This document shows positions 1 through 7,366 of a DNA stretch of 15,594 nt, piece after piece. Below the pieces are notes generated by a model that had not been told where the DNA came from, did no database searches, and worked only from the letters and a program-made list of their open reading frames with translations. Location: the NCBI GenBank assembly GCA_902363045.1, contig CABIYX010000013.1, positions 59,691 to 75,284 on the forward strand. The letters run 5' to 3'. Numbering within the stretch: the first letter of the stretch is position 1; every line of letters starts with the position of its first letter. This DNA is from Clostridiales bacterium. GTDB taxonomy: Bacteria; Bacillota; Clostridia; Oscillospirales; Oscillospiraceae. The translations under genes and the position numbers were made by a program.

Positions 1-45
1 GCACAGGCCGCAGCCGATACAGTTTTCATTGACATGGACGTTCAC
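1..45 (-). CDS. 4Fe-4S ferredoxin, N-terminal fragment (runs off window)
   Basis: Reading leftward from a GTG at 45-43, 15 codons give MNVHVNENCIGCGLC, the opening of a small clostridial ferredoxin with the CxxCxxC part of a [4Fe-4S] cluster motif. The family carries low-potential electrons in the cytoplasm. A strong ribosome site (GGAAAGGAGGGG on the minus strand, about 50-62) supports the GTG start; the ATG at 50-48 hits a stop after two codons. The rest of the gene lies outside the window, so mono- versus dicluster type cannot be decided. No convincing promoter was seen upstream; the space is taken partly by the inverted-repeat element at 99-222. Confidence 0.8.
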   Translation of the reverse strand, partial: MNVHVNENCIGCGLC

Positions 46-98
46 GACATCCCCTCCTTTCCGGGCTAGGATGCCCAGGGAGCGGCGGGTTATTCCCG

Positions 99-222
99 GA
101 ATTAGGAGGTAGGAATTAAGAATTGGGGACTGGGAGAGGAAGACTCGGGGTGGATCTGCTGGAGCGTCCGGATCAAACCCGGCGGCGGAACACCGCAATT
201 CCTCATTCCTAACTCCTCATTC
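99..222. repeat. Small inverted-repeat element, MITE-like
   Basis: Two 30-base ends, 99-128 and 193-222, are inverted copies of each other with 25 of 30 positions identical. They are built from GGAAT/TTAGGA-type units (left end begins GAATTAGGAGGTAGG). The 64-base core has no ORF. The total of 124 bases, long terminal inverted repeats and lack of coding capacity fit a miniature inverted-repeat transposable element; similar AATTAGGAAT-rich intergenic repeats are, from memory, common in Oscillospiraceae. No clear target-site duplication was found. The right end includes two bases of the serpin stop codon. Confidence 0.55.
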
Positions 223-1462
223 ATTCAAAGGTTCCCAGAAACAGGGGGAGACCATTCTGCCGGTCAAAGATGCCATACAGGAAGGGGCGGTCCAGCAGCA
301 GCTCGATGCCCTCATCCGGTGGAGGAGCTCCGCTGCCGGCACCGAGCAGCGTGGCGGCGGCCGCCTCAGTGCCCTTCTCGTTCACCTGGAGCTTGGCGGC
401 GTGGAGGACTTCGCTCAGGTAATAGCCGTTGGAACGGTCGCCCATCCGGGAAAAATCGGCCAGGCCGGGTGTGAAAGCGGCCTCCAGCCCCATGTCCGTT
501 AACATCTCCTGAAGTGAGCCGCTCCACTCAGCTTCAAATTTGGGAAAAGCCAGACGGAAGAACCGCTGCTCCTCCGCCCCCTGCACCAGTTGGGACAGGA
601 CGTTTCCGTCCAGGGAGTCCAGCCATCCCCTCAGGTCGGGGGAATCGGGCAGAATGGCTACGAAGGCCAGCCGCCCGTCGTCGTAGGGCAGCACCACCCC
701 CTGAGCGCCCTCGCCCTGGAGGTAGAGCAGATCGGTGAAGGAGTGGTGGAGAAAGTCCATCTGTTCCACCTGGCCGCCGCTGTGGGTAAATTTCCGGGGG
801 TGGGTGCTGTGGGGATCAAACTCCAGCTCCCAGGTGTTGTTCAGATAGAGGGCGTTGATCAGCAGGGCGGCGGTGTCCTCGGGGAAGGGCTGCTGGACCA
901 GCTCCGGAATGAGTCCCTTCGTCTGCTTTGACACCCAACGGTTCACGTCATGCACAATACCGGAAGAGGACAGCTCCCCCTGAAAGACTTCGGCGCCGTA
1001 GCTCCCTATGCAGCGGCCAATAAACGTCTCAGAGATCTGCCCCTCCGGGTCCACCCACAGGCTGTTGGCAATGCTGGCCCGGGTGGAGCCGCCCAGCTGC
1101 CGGTAGTCGGACAGGAGGGACTGACAGGCGGCGTTGAGGGCCTCCAGAGAGACGCCGCCCAGCGCCTCCTGAAACTGGGCCAGCGTCTCGCCCTCCGCCC
1201 CGTTGGCCGCCATGGACAGGGCCAGGGTCACGGAGAGCGGGGAGAGAAGGGTGCTCTCGCCGGTCTGCTCCGTGCTTTGCAGCAGCTTCAAACCGAAGGC
1301 GGAGAGGGCGTCATAAGCAGCTTTGGTGTCCAGGTCATGGGCGGACAGCTCCTGTGCGGTCAGGGAAATGGGCTCTGCGGAAAGCTGCTCCGCGGCGGAA
1401 CAGCCGGCCAGCAGGGAGAGGGACAGAGCGCCGGCCAGAAGCAGAGAGAGTGCGCGTTTCAT
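221..1462 (-). CDS. Serpin-family protease inhibitor, predicted lipoprotein
   Basis: A 413-residue secreted serpin. The start is the ATG at 1462, preceded by AAGGAGG; the frame is open to 1705 but that extension has no ribosome site and crosses both promoters. Residues 1-21 form a lipoprotein signal (MKR, hydrophobic stretch, lipobox LAGC with Cys21), so it is probably anchored to the outer face of the membrane. The serpin fold follows. The reactive-loop hinge starting at Gly364 reads GTEAAAAT, with small residues at P12-P9, as in inhibitory serpins. The C-terminal signature LDRPFLYGIF is followed by LPLFLGTF. Counting 15 residues from the hinge puts P1 near Gly378, in the segment GAGSGAPPP, which would suit an elastase-like target; that is inference. 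It stands alone, divergent from the ribosomal operon. Confidence 0.93.
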   Translation of the reverse strand: MKRALSLLLAGALSLSLLAGCSAAEQLSAEPISLTAQELSAHDLDTKAAYDALSAFGLKLLQSTEQTGESTLLSPLSVTLALSMAANGAEGETLAQFQEALGGVSLEALNAACQSLLSDYRQLGGSTRASIANSLWVDPEGQISETFIGRCIGSYGAEVFQGELSSSGIVHDVNRWVSKQTKGLIPELVQQPFPEDTAALLINALYLNNTWELEFDPHSTHPRKFTHSGGQVEQMDFLHHSFTDLLYLQGEGAQGVVLPYDDGRLAFVAILPDSPDLRGWLDSLDGNVLSQLVQGAEEQRFFRLAFPKFEAEWSGSLQEMLTDMGLEAAFTPGLADFSRMGDRSNGYYLSEVLHAAKLQVNEKGTEAAAATLLGAGSGAPPPDEGIELLLDRPFLYGIFDRQNGLPLFLGTFE

Positions 1463-1496
1463 TGCGGTGGCCTCCTTTCGATGATCCTCTATGGAG

Positions 1497-1525
1497 ATTG
1501 TATCAGATTGCAGGGATGGGAACAA
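1497..1525 (-). promoter_or_regulatory. Predicted promoter of the serpin gene
   Basis: On the minus strand, -10 TACAAT (1497-1502) is preceded by an extended -10 TG (1504-1505) and lies 17 bases from a weak -35 TTGTTC (1520-1525). The serpin ATG follows about 35 bases downstream. The good -10 and extended TG make this plausible despite the poor -35. Confidence 0.5.
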
Positions 1526-1642
1526 TCCTCTTATTGGGTTAGACGGAGCAGAAGGAAAAAGGTTCCCGGGGGACAGGACAGGCTTTTGGACAAAGCAGCC
1601 AGAAAGAGACGGAAGAATTACAAATTTCCGGGAAAATTTATC

Positions 1643-1671
1643 TTGACGGGGCCTTGACATGATGTTATAAT
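1643..1671 (+). promoter_or_regulatory. Predicted sigma-A promoter of the L7Ae-rpsL-rpsG-fusA operon
   Basis: TTGACG (1643-1648), a 17-base spacer and a perfect TATAAT (1666-1671). It lies about 80 bases before the L7Ae-family gene and faces the ribosomal operon. A second TTGACA at 1653 is only 6 bases from the same -10 and is not used. The -35 and -10 are close to consensus, as expected for a highly expressed translation operon. Confidence 0.85.
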
Positions 1672-1720
1672 TCAAAATTGCGGTGGTAAGGGACTTTGCG
1701 CCCATTTACCCGATGAAACG

Positions 1721-1745
1721 CCCCCAAGCACGGGGGAGAGGAGGG
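1721..1745 (+). promoter_or_regulatory. GC hairpin next to the L7Ae-family ribosome site
   Basis: CCCCC (1721-1725) can pair with GGGGG (1732-1736) around a six-base loop, ending three bases before the ribosome site AGGAGGG (1739-1745). Such a hairpin could influence initiation. A kink-turn for autoregulation was looked for and not found. Confidence 0.3.
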
Positions 1746-1753
1746 ACACCGAG

Positions 1754-1993
1754 ATGCTGGAAGAACTCAAGCAGGCCCAAAAGGTCGTGGGGAGCAAGCA
1801 GGCCCGCCGCGCCCTGAGGGACGGAAGGGCGAAGAAGATCTACATCGCCCGGGACGCGGATCCCCGTATGCTGCAGCCCCTGGTTCAGGAGGCTGTCCAC
1901 GCGGGGGTGCGGGTGGAGCAGGCGGACAGTATGAAGCTGCTGGGCGAGGCCTGCGGCATCGCCGTGGGAGCCGCCATCGCCGCCGTGGTATAA
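1754..1993 (+). CDS. L7Ae/L30e/S12e-family ribosomal protein (YbxF-like)
   Basis: A 79-residue basic protein starting at ATG 1754, eight bases after AGGAGGG. The pattern of an early GSKQARRALRDG RNA-binding segment, the IYIARDADPRM strand and the C-terminal GIAVGAAIAAVV is that of the short bacterial L7Ae family (YbxF/YlxQ type), which binds kink-turn RNA and associates with the ribosome. Position supports this: in Bacillus subtilis ybxF lies directly before rpsL. Here the gene leads the operon and no rpoC precedes it. The downstream gap to rpsL is 101 bases. Confidence 0.88.
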   Translation: MLEELKQAQKVVGSKQARRALRDGRAKKIYIARDADPRMLQPLVQEAVHAGVRVEQADSMKLLGEACGIAVGAAIAAVV

Positions 1994-2019
1994 GTCCCAA
2001 ACTTTTTTGTTTTTAGCAG

Positions 2020-2071
2020 AATAAGGTCCCCCTTATTTTGTTAAAATAAATACCATGCCCCATCTGGGGCA
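2020..2071 (+). promoter_or_regulatory. Two hairpins in the rpsL leader
   Basis: AATAAGG (2020-2026) pairs with CCTTATT (2031-2037) around TCCC and is followed by a short T-rich stretch. TGCCCC (2056-2061) pairs with GGGGCA (2066-2071) around ATCT and is followed by GACTTTT just before the rpsL ribosome site. The second could act as a weak attenuator or protein-binding site between the L7Ae-family gene and rpsL. No convincing internal promoter was seen. Confidence 0.35.
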
Positions 2072-2094
2072 GACTTTTGGAAAGGAGGAAAATC

Positions 2095-2517
2095 ATGCCT
2101 ACTTTTAATCAGCTGGTCCGCAAGGGCCGTGAGCAGGTGACCTATAAGTCCACTTCTCCCGCCCTTCAGCATGGCCTGAACACCCTGAAGAACCGCGAGA
2201 CCGATCTGCCTTCTCCTCAGAAGAGAGGTGTGTGCACCGCCGTTCGTACTTCCACTCCTAAGAAGCCGAACTCCGCTCTGCGTAAGATCGCTCGTGTGCG
2301 TCTGACCAACGGCTATGAGGTCACCGCCTATATCCCCGGCGTCGGCCACAACCTTCAGGAGCACTCCGTGGTGATGATCCGCGGCGGCCGTGTTAAGGAC
2401 CTCCCCGGTGTGCGTTACCACATCATCCGCGGCAGCCTGGATACCCAGGGCGTCAACGGCCGGATGCAGGCCCGTTCCAAGTACGGCGCCAAGCGGCCCA
2501 AGGCCGGCAAGAAGTAA
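2095..2517 (+). CDS. rpsL: 30S ribosomal protein S12
   Basis: The 140-residue protein starts [11 protein letters not shown] at ATG 2095, seven bases after AAAGGAGG; an in-frame TTG at 2077 precedes that ribosome site and is discounted. S12 is a universal small-subunit protein at the decoding centre. Conserved blocks are visible: [50 protein letters not shown] and the [10 protein letters not shown] tail. Both lysines where streptomycin-resistance mutations usually occur (in TPKKPNS and GRVKDLPG) are wild type. It is the second gene of the str-type operon. The segment CTAVRTS is a little unusual compared with the common CTRVxTx. Confidence 0.98.
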   Translation: MPTFNQLVRKGREQVTYKSTSPALQHGLNTLKNRETDLPSPQKRGVCTAVRTSTPKKPNSALRKIARVRLTNGYEVTAYIPGVGHNLQEHSVVMIRGGRVKDLPGVRYHIIRGSLDTQGVNGRMQARSKYGAKRPKAGKK

Positions 2518-2749
2518 TTTTTCAAAGAAAAATTACAGTAGGGCGCGACGACCCCGGCGCGCCACATCCCGAGTCTGAATAGACTTGAGAAATAAAATTG
2601 CATTGTGCGTTTGCGCAAGGCAACCCCGCCTTGCCGAGCGTTTACCTATATATTTGTATGGGCAGACCTCGGACAGGCATTACACGCCATACCAATGTAT
2701 GACGAGTACCTATGATTTCATTGAATTCTATATGAAGGAGGGAAGCAAA
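2518..2749 (+). other. Long structured spacer between rpsL and rpsG
   Basis: This 232-base gap has no supported gene. It holds three possible stem-loops: GTAATTTTT (2514-2522, overlapping the rpsL stop) with its exact complement at 2528-2536; GGCGCG (2542-2547) with CGCGCC (2558-2563); and GCAAGGC (2615-2621) with GCCTTGC (2628-2634). None has a T-tract, so they do not look like terminators. In Escherichia coli S7 represses translation by binding the rpsL-rpsG spacer, so a similar role is conceivable. The GC palindrome could instead be a dispersed intergenic repeat. Confidence 0.5.
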
Positions 2750-3220
2750 GTGCCCAGAAGAGGAAATGTACCCAAGCGGGAGGTTCTGCCCGATCCGCTG
2801 TATAACTCTGTTTTGGTTACCAAGCTGACCAACAGCATTATGCTGGACGGTAAGAAGGGCGTGGCTCAGAAGGTGGTTTACGGCGCCTTCGAGATCATCA
2901 AGGACAAGACCGGCAAGGAGCCGATGGAGGTTTACACCCAGGCCCTGGAGAACATCATGCCTTCCCTGGAGGTCAAGGCCCGCCGTGTGGGCGGCGCCAC
3001 CTACCAGGTGCCCATCGAGGTCCGTCCTGAGCGCCGCCAGACCCTGGGTTTGCGCTGGCTGACCGCTTATGCCCGCAACCGCGGCGAGAAGACCATGAAG
3101 GAGCGTCTGGCCGGCGAGATCATGGACGCTGCCAACAACTTGGGCGGCGCTGTGAAGAAGCGCGAGGACACCCACAAGATGGCTGAGTCCAACAAGGCCT
3201 TCGCCCACTACCGCTGGTAA
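2750..3220 (+). CDS. rpsG: 30S ribosomal protein S7
   Basis: A 156-residue protein, the usual S7 length, starting at GTG 2750 after [23 protein letters not shown]. The frame is open back to an ATG at 2585, but that extension is not S7-like and lacks a ribosome site. S7 nucleates assembly of the 30S head and binds 16S rRNA; the conserved [25 protein letters not shown] and RWL segments and the terminal NKAFAHYRW are present. fusA begins 18 bases after its stop, so the two are co-transcribed. Confidence 0.98.
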   Translation: MPRRGNVPKREVLPDPLYNSVLVTKLTNSIMLDGKKGVAQKVVYGAFEIIKDKTGKEPMEVYTQALENIMPSLEVKARRVGGATYQVPIEVRPERRQTLGLRWLTAYARNRGEKTMKERLAGEIMDAANNLGGAVKKREDTHKMAESNKAFAHYRW

Positions 3221-3238
3221 TCCAAAAGGAGACGAAGT

Positions 3239-5344
3239 ATGTCTAGAAAAGTTTCTTTGGAGAATACCCGTAACATTGGCATCATGGCCCACATCGACGC
3301 GGGCAAGACCACCACGACCGAGCGTATTCTGTACTACACCGGCGTGAACTACAAGATCGGAGAGACCCACGAGGGTACCGCCACCATGGACTGGATGGCG
3401 CAGGAGCAGGAGCGTGGTATTACCATCACCTCCGCCGCTACCACCTGCTATTGGCAGGGCACCAAGAACCAGTTCCCCCAGACCCGTCTGAACATCATCG
3501 ACACCCCGGGCCACGTGGACTTCACCGTTGAGGTGGAGCGCTCCCTGCGCGTGCTGGACGGCTCTGTTACCGTCATGTGCGCCAAGGGCGGCGTGGAGCC
3601 CCAGTCTGAGACTGTGTGGCGTCAGGCCGACAACTACCGCGTTCCCCGCATGATCTACGTCAACAAGATGGACATCATGGGCGCCGATTTCTTCAACGTG
3701 CTGAACATGATCCACGACCGTCTGAAGTGCAATGCGGTGCCCATCCAGCTGCCCATCGGCGCGGAGGACACCTTCAAGGGCATTATCGACCTGGTGGAGA
3801 TGGACGCCGACGTCTACTATGATGAGCTGGGCAAGGATATGCGCGTGGAGCCTATCCCCGAGGATATGATGGAGCTGGCTCAGGAGTACCGCACTAAGCT
3901 GCTGGACGCCTGCGCTGACATCGACGAGGAGATCATGATGCTGGTCCTGGAGGAGCAGGAAGTTCCCCAGGATATGATCCGCCGGGCCATCCGCAAGGGC
4001 ACCATCGACAACGTCATGGTCCCTGTGGTCTGCGGTACTTCTTACCGCAACAAGGGTGTTCAGAAGCTGCTGGACGCCATCGTGGACTATATGCCCTCTC
4101 CGGTGGACATCCCCGCCATCAAGGGCATCAATCCCGATACCGAGGAAGAGGACGAGCGTCACGCCGACGACAACGCCCCCTTCTCCGCTCTGGCCTTTAA
4201 GATCGCCACCGACCCCTTCGTGGGCCGCCTGTCCTTTGTGCGTGTGTACTCCGGCGTGCTGAACACCGGCACCACCGTGCTCAACTCCACCAAGAAGCAG
4301 AAGGAGCGTATTGGCCGCATCCTCCAGATGCACGCCAATCACCGTGAGGACATCGAGTGCTGCTACGCCGGCGATATTGCCGCCGTGGTCGGCCTGAAGA
4401 ACTCCACCACCGGCGACACCCTCTGCGACGAGAAGCATCCCATCATTCTGGAGTCCATGGAGTTCCCCGAGCCCGTGATCCGCGTGGCCATCGAGCCCAA
4501 GACCAAGGCCGGTCAGGAGAAGATGGGTCTGGCGTTGGTGAAGCTGGCTGAGGAGGACCCCACCTTTAAGACCTACACCGATGAGGAGACTGGCCAGACC
4601 ATCATCGCCGGCATGGGCGAGCTGCATCTGGAGATCATCGTGGACCGTCTGCTCCGTGAGTTCAAGGTGGAGGCCAATGTGGGCGCTCCCCAGGTCGCCT
4701 ATAAGGAGACTATCAAGAAGTCCGTGGAGCAGGATACCAAGTACGCCCGTCAGTCCGGCGGTAAGGGCCAGTACGGCCATGTCCGCATCACCGTTGAGCC
4801 CAACGAGCCCGGCAAGGGTTACGAGTTCCTCAACGAGATTACCGGCGGCGTGATCCCCAAGGAGTATATCCCCGCGGTTGACGCCGGTATTCAGGGCGCC
4901 ATGCAGGCCGGTGTGCTGGCTGGCTACCCTGTGGTGGACGTGAAGGTCCACCTGACCTTCGGCTCCTATCACGAGGTCGACTCCTCTGAGATGGCCTTTA
5001 AGATCGCCGGCTCCATGGCCTTTAAGGAGGCCTGCCGCAAGGCGACCCCCTGTCTGCTGGAGCCCATGATGAAGGTTTCCGTCATCGTCCCCGACGAGTA
5101 CCTGGGCAACGTCATCGGCGACCTGAACAGCCGCCGCGGCCAGATCCAGGGTCAGGAGAGCCGTCCCGGCGCCATGCAGATCGACGCGCTGGTCCCGCTG
5201 GCCAATATGTTTGGCTATGCCACCGATCTGCGTTCTTCCACTCAGGGCCGCGGCCAGTACTCCATGGAGCCCCACAGCTATGTGGAGATCCCCAAGAGCA
5301 TCGCGGATAAGATCATCGCCGAGCGCGGCCGCAGCCAGGACTAA
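3239..5344 (+). CDS. fusA: Elongation factor G
   Basis: A 701-residue translocation GTPase, full length for the family, starting at ATG 3239 with AAAAGGAGA upstream. It moves tRNA and mRNA through the ribosome after peptide bond formation and, with the recycling factor, splits ribosomes. G-domain motifs are intact: AHIDAGKTT (17-25), RGIT (59-62), DTPGH (88-92) and NKMD (142-145). Domains II to V follow, including a domain IV with GGKGQYGHV and a C-terminal domain ending in [10 protein letters not shown]. Codon choice is strongly C-ending, as in tuf and ppdK, which suggests very high expression. Confidence 0.98.
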   Translation: MSRKVSLENTRNIGIMAHIDAGKTTTTERILYYTGVNYKIGETHEGTATMDWMAQEQERGITITSAATTCYWQGTKNQFPQTRLNIIDTPGHVDFTVEVERSLRVLDGSVTVMCAKGGVEPQSETVWRQADNYRVPRMIYVNKMDIMGADFFNVLNMIHDRLKCNAVPIQLPIGAEDTFKGIIDLVEMDADVYYDELGKDMRVEPIPEDMMELAQEYRTKLLDACADIDEEIMMLVLEEQEVPQDMIRRAIRKGTIDNVMVPVVCGTSYRNKGVQKLLDAIVDYMPSPVDIPAIKGINPDTEEEDERHADDNAPFSALAFKIATDPFVGRLSFVRVYSGVLNTGTTVLNSTKKQKERIGRILQMHANHREDIECCYAGDIAAVVGLKNSTTGDTLCDEKHPIILESMEFPEPVIRVAIEPKTKAGQEKMGLALVKLAEEDPTFKTYTDEETGQTIIAGMGELHLEIIVDRLLREFKVEANVGAPQVAYKETIKKSVEQDTKYARQSGGKGQYGHVRITVEPNEPGKGYEFLNEITGGVIPKEYIPAVDAGIQGAMQAGVLAGYPVVDVKVHLTFGSYHEVDSSEMAFKIAGSMAFKEACRKATPCLLEPMMKVSVIVPDEYLGNVIGDLNSRRGQIQGQESRPGAMQIDALVPLANMFGYATDLRSSTQGRGQYSMEPHSYVEIPKSIADKIIAERGRSQD

Positions 5345-5379
5345 GAACGGTCTGGCTGCACCTGAGTTAGAAAATAGGC

Positions 5380-5408
5380 TTGCATTTATGGGCGGAATAG
5401 GATAAAAT
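5380..5408 (+). promoter_or_regulatory. Predicted promoter of tuf
   Basis: TTGCAT (5380-5385), a 17-base spacer and TAAAAT (5403-5408) lie in the 128-base fusA-tuf gap. This would let EF-Tu be made in excess of the other operon products. No terminator was seen after fusA, so read-through from the operon promoter is also likely. Confidence 0.7.
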
Positions 5409-5472
5409 AACCCTGATATGCAATACCTATCTTTTTCTCGACATCAACTGTAATATAAGGAGGAAATTCTCA

Positions 5473-6675
5473 ATGGCTAAGCAGAAATTCGAGCGTACCA
5501 AGCCCCATGTCAACATCGGCACCATCGGCCACGTTGACCACGGCAAGACCACTCTGACCGCCGCCATCACCAAGTACCTGGCTATGCAGGGCGGCGCCGA
5601 CTACACCGATTACAGCTCCATCGACAAGGCTCCCGAGGAGCGCGAGCGTGGTATCACCATCAACACCTCTCACGTGGAGTATGAGACGGCTGCCCGTCAC
5701 TATGCCCACGTTGACTGCCCGGGCCACGCCGACTATATCAAGAACATGATCACCGGCGCCGCTCAGATGGACGGCGCGATCCTGGTCATCGCCGCCACCG
5801 ATGGCCCCATGGCTCAGACCAAGGAGCACATCCTGCTGGCCCGTCAGGTCGGCGTGCCCGCCATCGTTGTGTTTCTGAACAAGTGCGATCAGGTCGATGA
5901 CGAGGAGCTGCTGGAGCTGGTCGAGATGGAGGTCCGTGAGACCCTGTCCAACTACGAGTTCCCCGGCGACGACATCCCCATCATCAAGGGCTCCGCTCTG
6001 AACGCCCTGACCTCCGAGTCCAACGATCCCAACGCTCCCGAGTATGCCTGCATCAAGGAGCTGATGGACGCTGTTGACAGCTATATCCCCACTCCCGCCC
6101 GTAACGACGACCTGCCCTTCCTGATGCCCGTCGAGGACGTGTTCACCATCTCTGGCCGTGGCACCGTGGCCACCGGCCGTGTGGAGCGTGGCCTGATCAA
6201 GACCGGCGAGACCGTGGAGATCGTTGGCCTGTCCGACGAGAAGAAGTCCACCGTTGTCACCGGCCTGGAGATGTTCCGCAAGACTCTGGATTACGCTGAG
6301 GCCGGCGATAACGTGGGCGCTCTGCTCCGCGGTGTTGCCAAGACCGACATCGAGCGTGGCCAGGTTCTGTGTAAGCCCGGCTCCATCCACCCCCACACCA
6401 AGTTCACCGGCCAGGTGTACGTCCTGTCCAAGGACGAGGGTGGCCGTCACACCCCCTTCTTCAACAACTATCGTCCTCAGTTCTACTTCCGTACCACCGA
6501 CGTGACCGGCATCATCACTCTGCCCGAGGGCACTGAGATGTGCATGCCCGGCGACAACGTGGACATGAAGGTCGAGCTGATTACCCCCATCGCCATCGAG
6601 AAGGGCCTGCGCTTCGCTATCCGCGAGGGCGGCCGTACCGTTGGTTCCGGTGTTGTCATCGACATCGAGGAGTAA
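5473..6675 (+). CDS. tuf: Elongation factor Tu
   Basis: A 400-residue GTPase that delivers aminoacyl-tRNA to the ribosome, starting at ATG 5473 after AAGGAGG. Motifs: GHVDHGKT (19-26), RGITI (59-63), DCPGH (81-85, with the catalytic His85) and NKCD (136-139), then GSALNAL, followed by beta-barrel domains 2 and 3 ending in [14 protein letters not shown]. Length is normal. It has its own promoter and is closed by the strong terminator at 6692. Only this copy is visible; whether a second tuf exists cannot be told. Confidence 0.99.
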   Translation: MAKQKFERTKPHVNIGTIGHVDHGKTTLTAAITKYLAMQGGADYTDYSSIDKAPEERERGITINTSHVEYETAARHYAHVDCPGHADYIKNMITGAAQMDGAILVIAATDGPMAQTKEHILLARQVGVPAIVVFLNKCDQVDDEELLELVEMEVRETLSNYEFPGDDIPIIKGSALNALTSESNDPNAPEYACIKELMDAVDSYIPTPARNDDLPFLMPVEDVFTISGRGTVATGRVERGLIKTGETVEIVGLSDEKKSTVVTGLEMFRKTLDYAEAGDNVGALLRGVAKTDIERGQVLCKPGSIHPHTKFTGQVYVLSKDEGGRHTPFFNNYRPQFYFRTTDVTGIITLPEGTEMCMPGDNVDMKVELITPIAIEKGLRFAIREGGRTVGSGVVIDIEE

Positions 6676-6691
6676 TTTCTGCTCTCTGGAG

Positions 6692-6727
6692 AACCCCCGC
6701 CATCCGGCGGGGGTTTTCTTCTTTTTT
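6692..6727 (+). terminator. Rho-independent terminator after tuf
   Basis: AACCCCCGCC (6692-6701) pairs perfectly with GGCGGGGGTT (6706-6715) around ATCC, followed by a T-rich run. It ends the translation operon 17 bases after the tuf stop. Confidence 0.93.
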
Positions 6728-6823
6728 ATCATAGCTGTTGTGGTGCAAGTGCAAAAAAATCCGTGGGATTTTGGGCTGAGGCGTGTATGATAGGATAGAG
6801 AAGTTTGGAAAGGGGGCGGCGGT

Positions 6824-7366
6824 GTGCGGGAACAGGAGATCACAGCGCTGCTGGCGGACCACAAAGAAGAGGGCATGGATGCGCTGCTGCGCCACTATGG
6901 GCCGCTGATGCGCTATGTCATCGGCGGTATTTTACAGGATCCCCGGGACCGGGAGGAGTGCCTCTCTGAGACGGCCATGCAGGTGTGGAAGCATATCGGC
7001 CAGTTCAGCCGGCAGCGGGGGAGCTGGAACGCATGGCTGACGGCGGTGGCCCGGAATACCGCTCTGAATCATGCAAGAAAAAATGCACGCCACGGAGAGG
7101 TGGAGGAGCTGACAGAGCATACAGCGGCCCCGGGGCCCACACCGGAGGAAGAAGTGATCCAGCGGGAACGGGAGCAGGAGCTTCTGGAGGCTCTGGGCCA
7201 TCTGCTGCCGGAGGAGCGGCTGCTGTTTTACCGGAAGTACTACTATCTGCAATCCACCGCCCAGATCGCCGCGGAGATGGGTATGACGGAGCGGGCGGTG
7301 GAGGGGAAGCTGTACAGGCTGAAACGGCGGCTGCGGAAGCTGTTGGGAGGTGAGCAGGATGGATGA
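6824..7366 (+). CDS. ECF-type RNA polymerase sigma factor
   Basis: A 180-residue sigma-70-family protein that should direct RNA polymerase to a small regulon. The GTG at 6824 follows AAAGGGGGC at a suitable distance. Region 2 spans roughly residues 20-90 (DREECLSETAMQVWKHIGQF, then WNAWLTAVARN). A charged linker follows. Region 4 is a helix-turn-helix at about 144-174 (STAQIAAEMGMTERAVEGK, then a basic tail). It overlaps the next gene by 8 bases, so the two are translationally coupled, as usual for ECF sigma/anti-sigma pairs. No clear sigma-A promoter was found upstream; TATGAT at 6786-6791 lacks a good -35. The ECF subgroup cannot be assigned by eye. Confidence 0.9.
   Translation: MREQEITALLADHKEEGMDALLRHYGPLMRYVIGGILQDPRDREECLSETAMQVWKHIGQFSRQRGSWNAWLTAVARNTALNHARKNARHGEVEELTEHTAAPGPTPEEEVIQREREQELLEALGHLLPEERLLFYRKYYYLQSTAQIAAEMGMTERAVEGKLYRLKRRLRKLLGGEQDG

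Noticed and set aside
1653..1671. TTGACA at 1653 as the operon -35
   Set aside because: It is only 6 bases from the -10; TTGACG at 1643 has the proper 17-base spacing.
1463..1705. N-terminal extension of the serpin frame
   Set aside because: It precedes the lipoprotein signal, contains both promoters and lacks a ribosome site.
1672..1753. Kink-turn in the L7Ae-family leader for autoregulation
   Set aside because: A TGA is present near the hairpin, but the paired GA steps and flanking stems needed for a kink-turn cannot be drawn.
2642..5275. 877-residue minus-strand ORF opposite rpsG and fusA
   Set aside because: It mirrors rpsG and fusA; the strong C-ending codon bias removes stops from the antisense frame. 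The translation is a low-complexity run of Gly, His, Leu and Val with no ribosome site.
5470..6876. 468-residue minus-strand ORF opposite tuf
   Set aside because: Shadow of tuf codon bias, crossing the tuf terminator.
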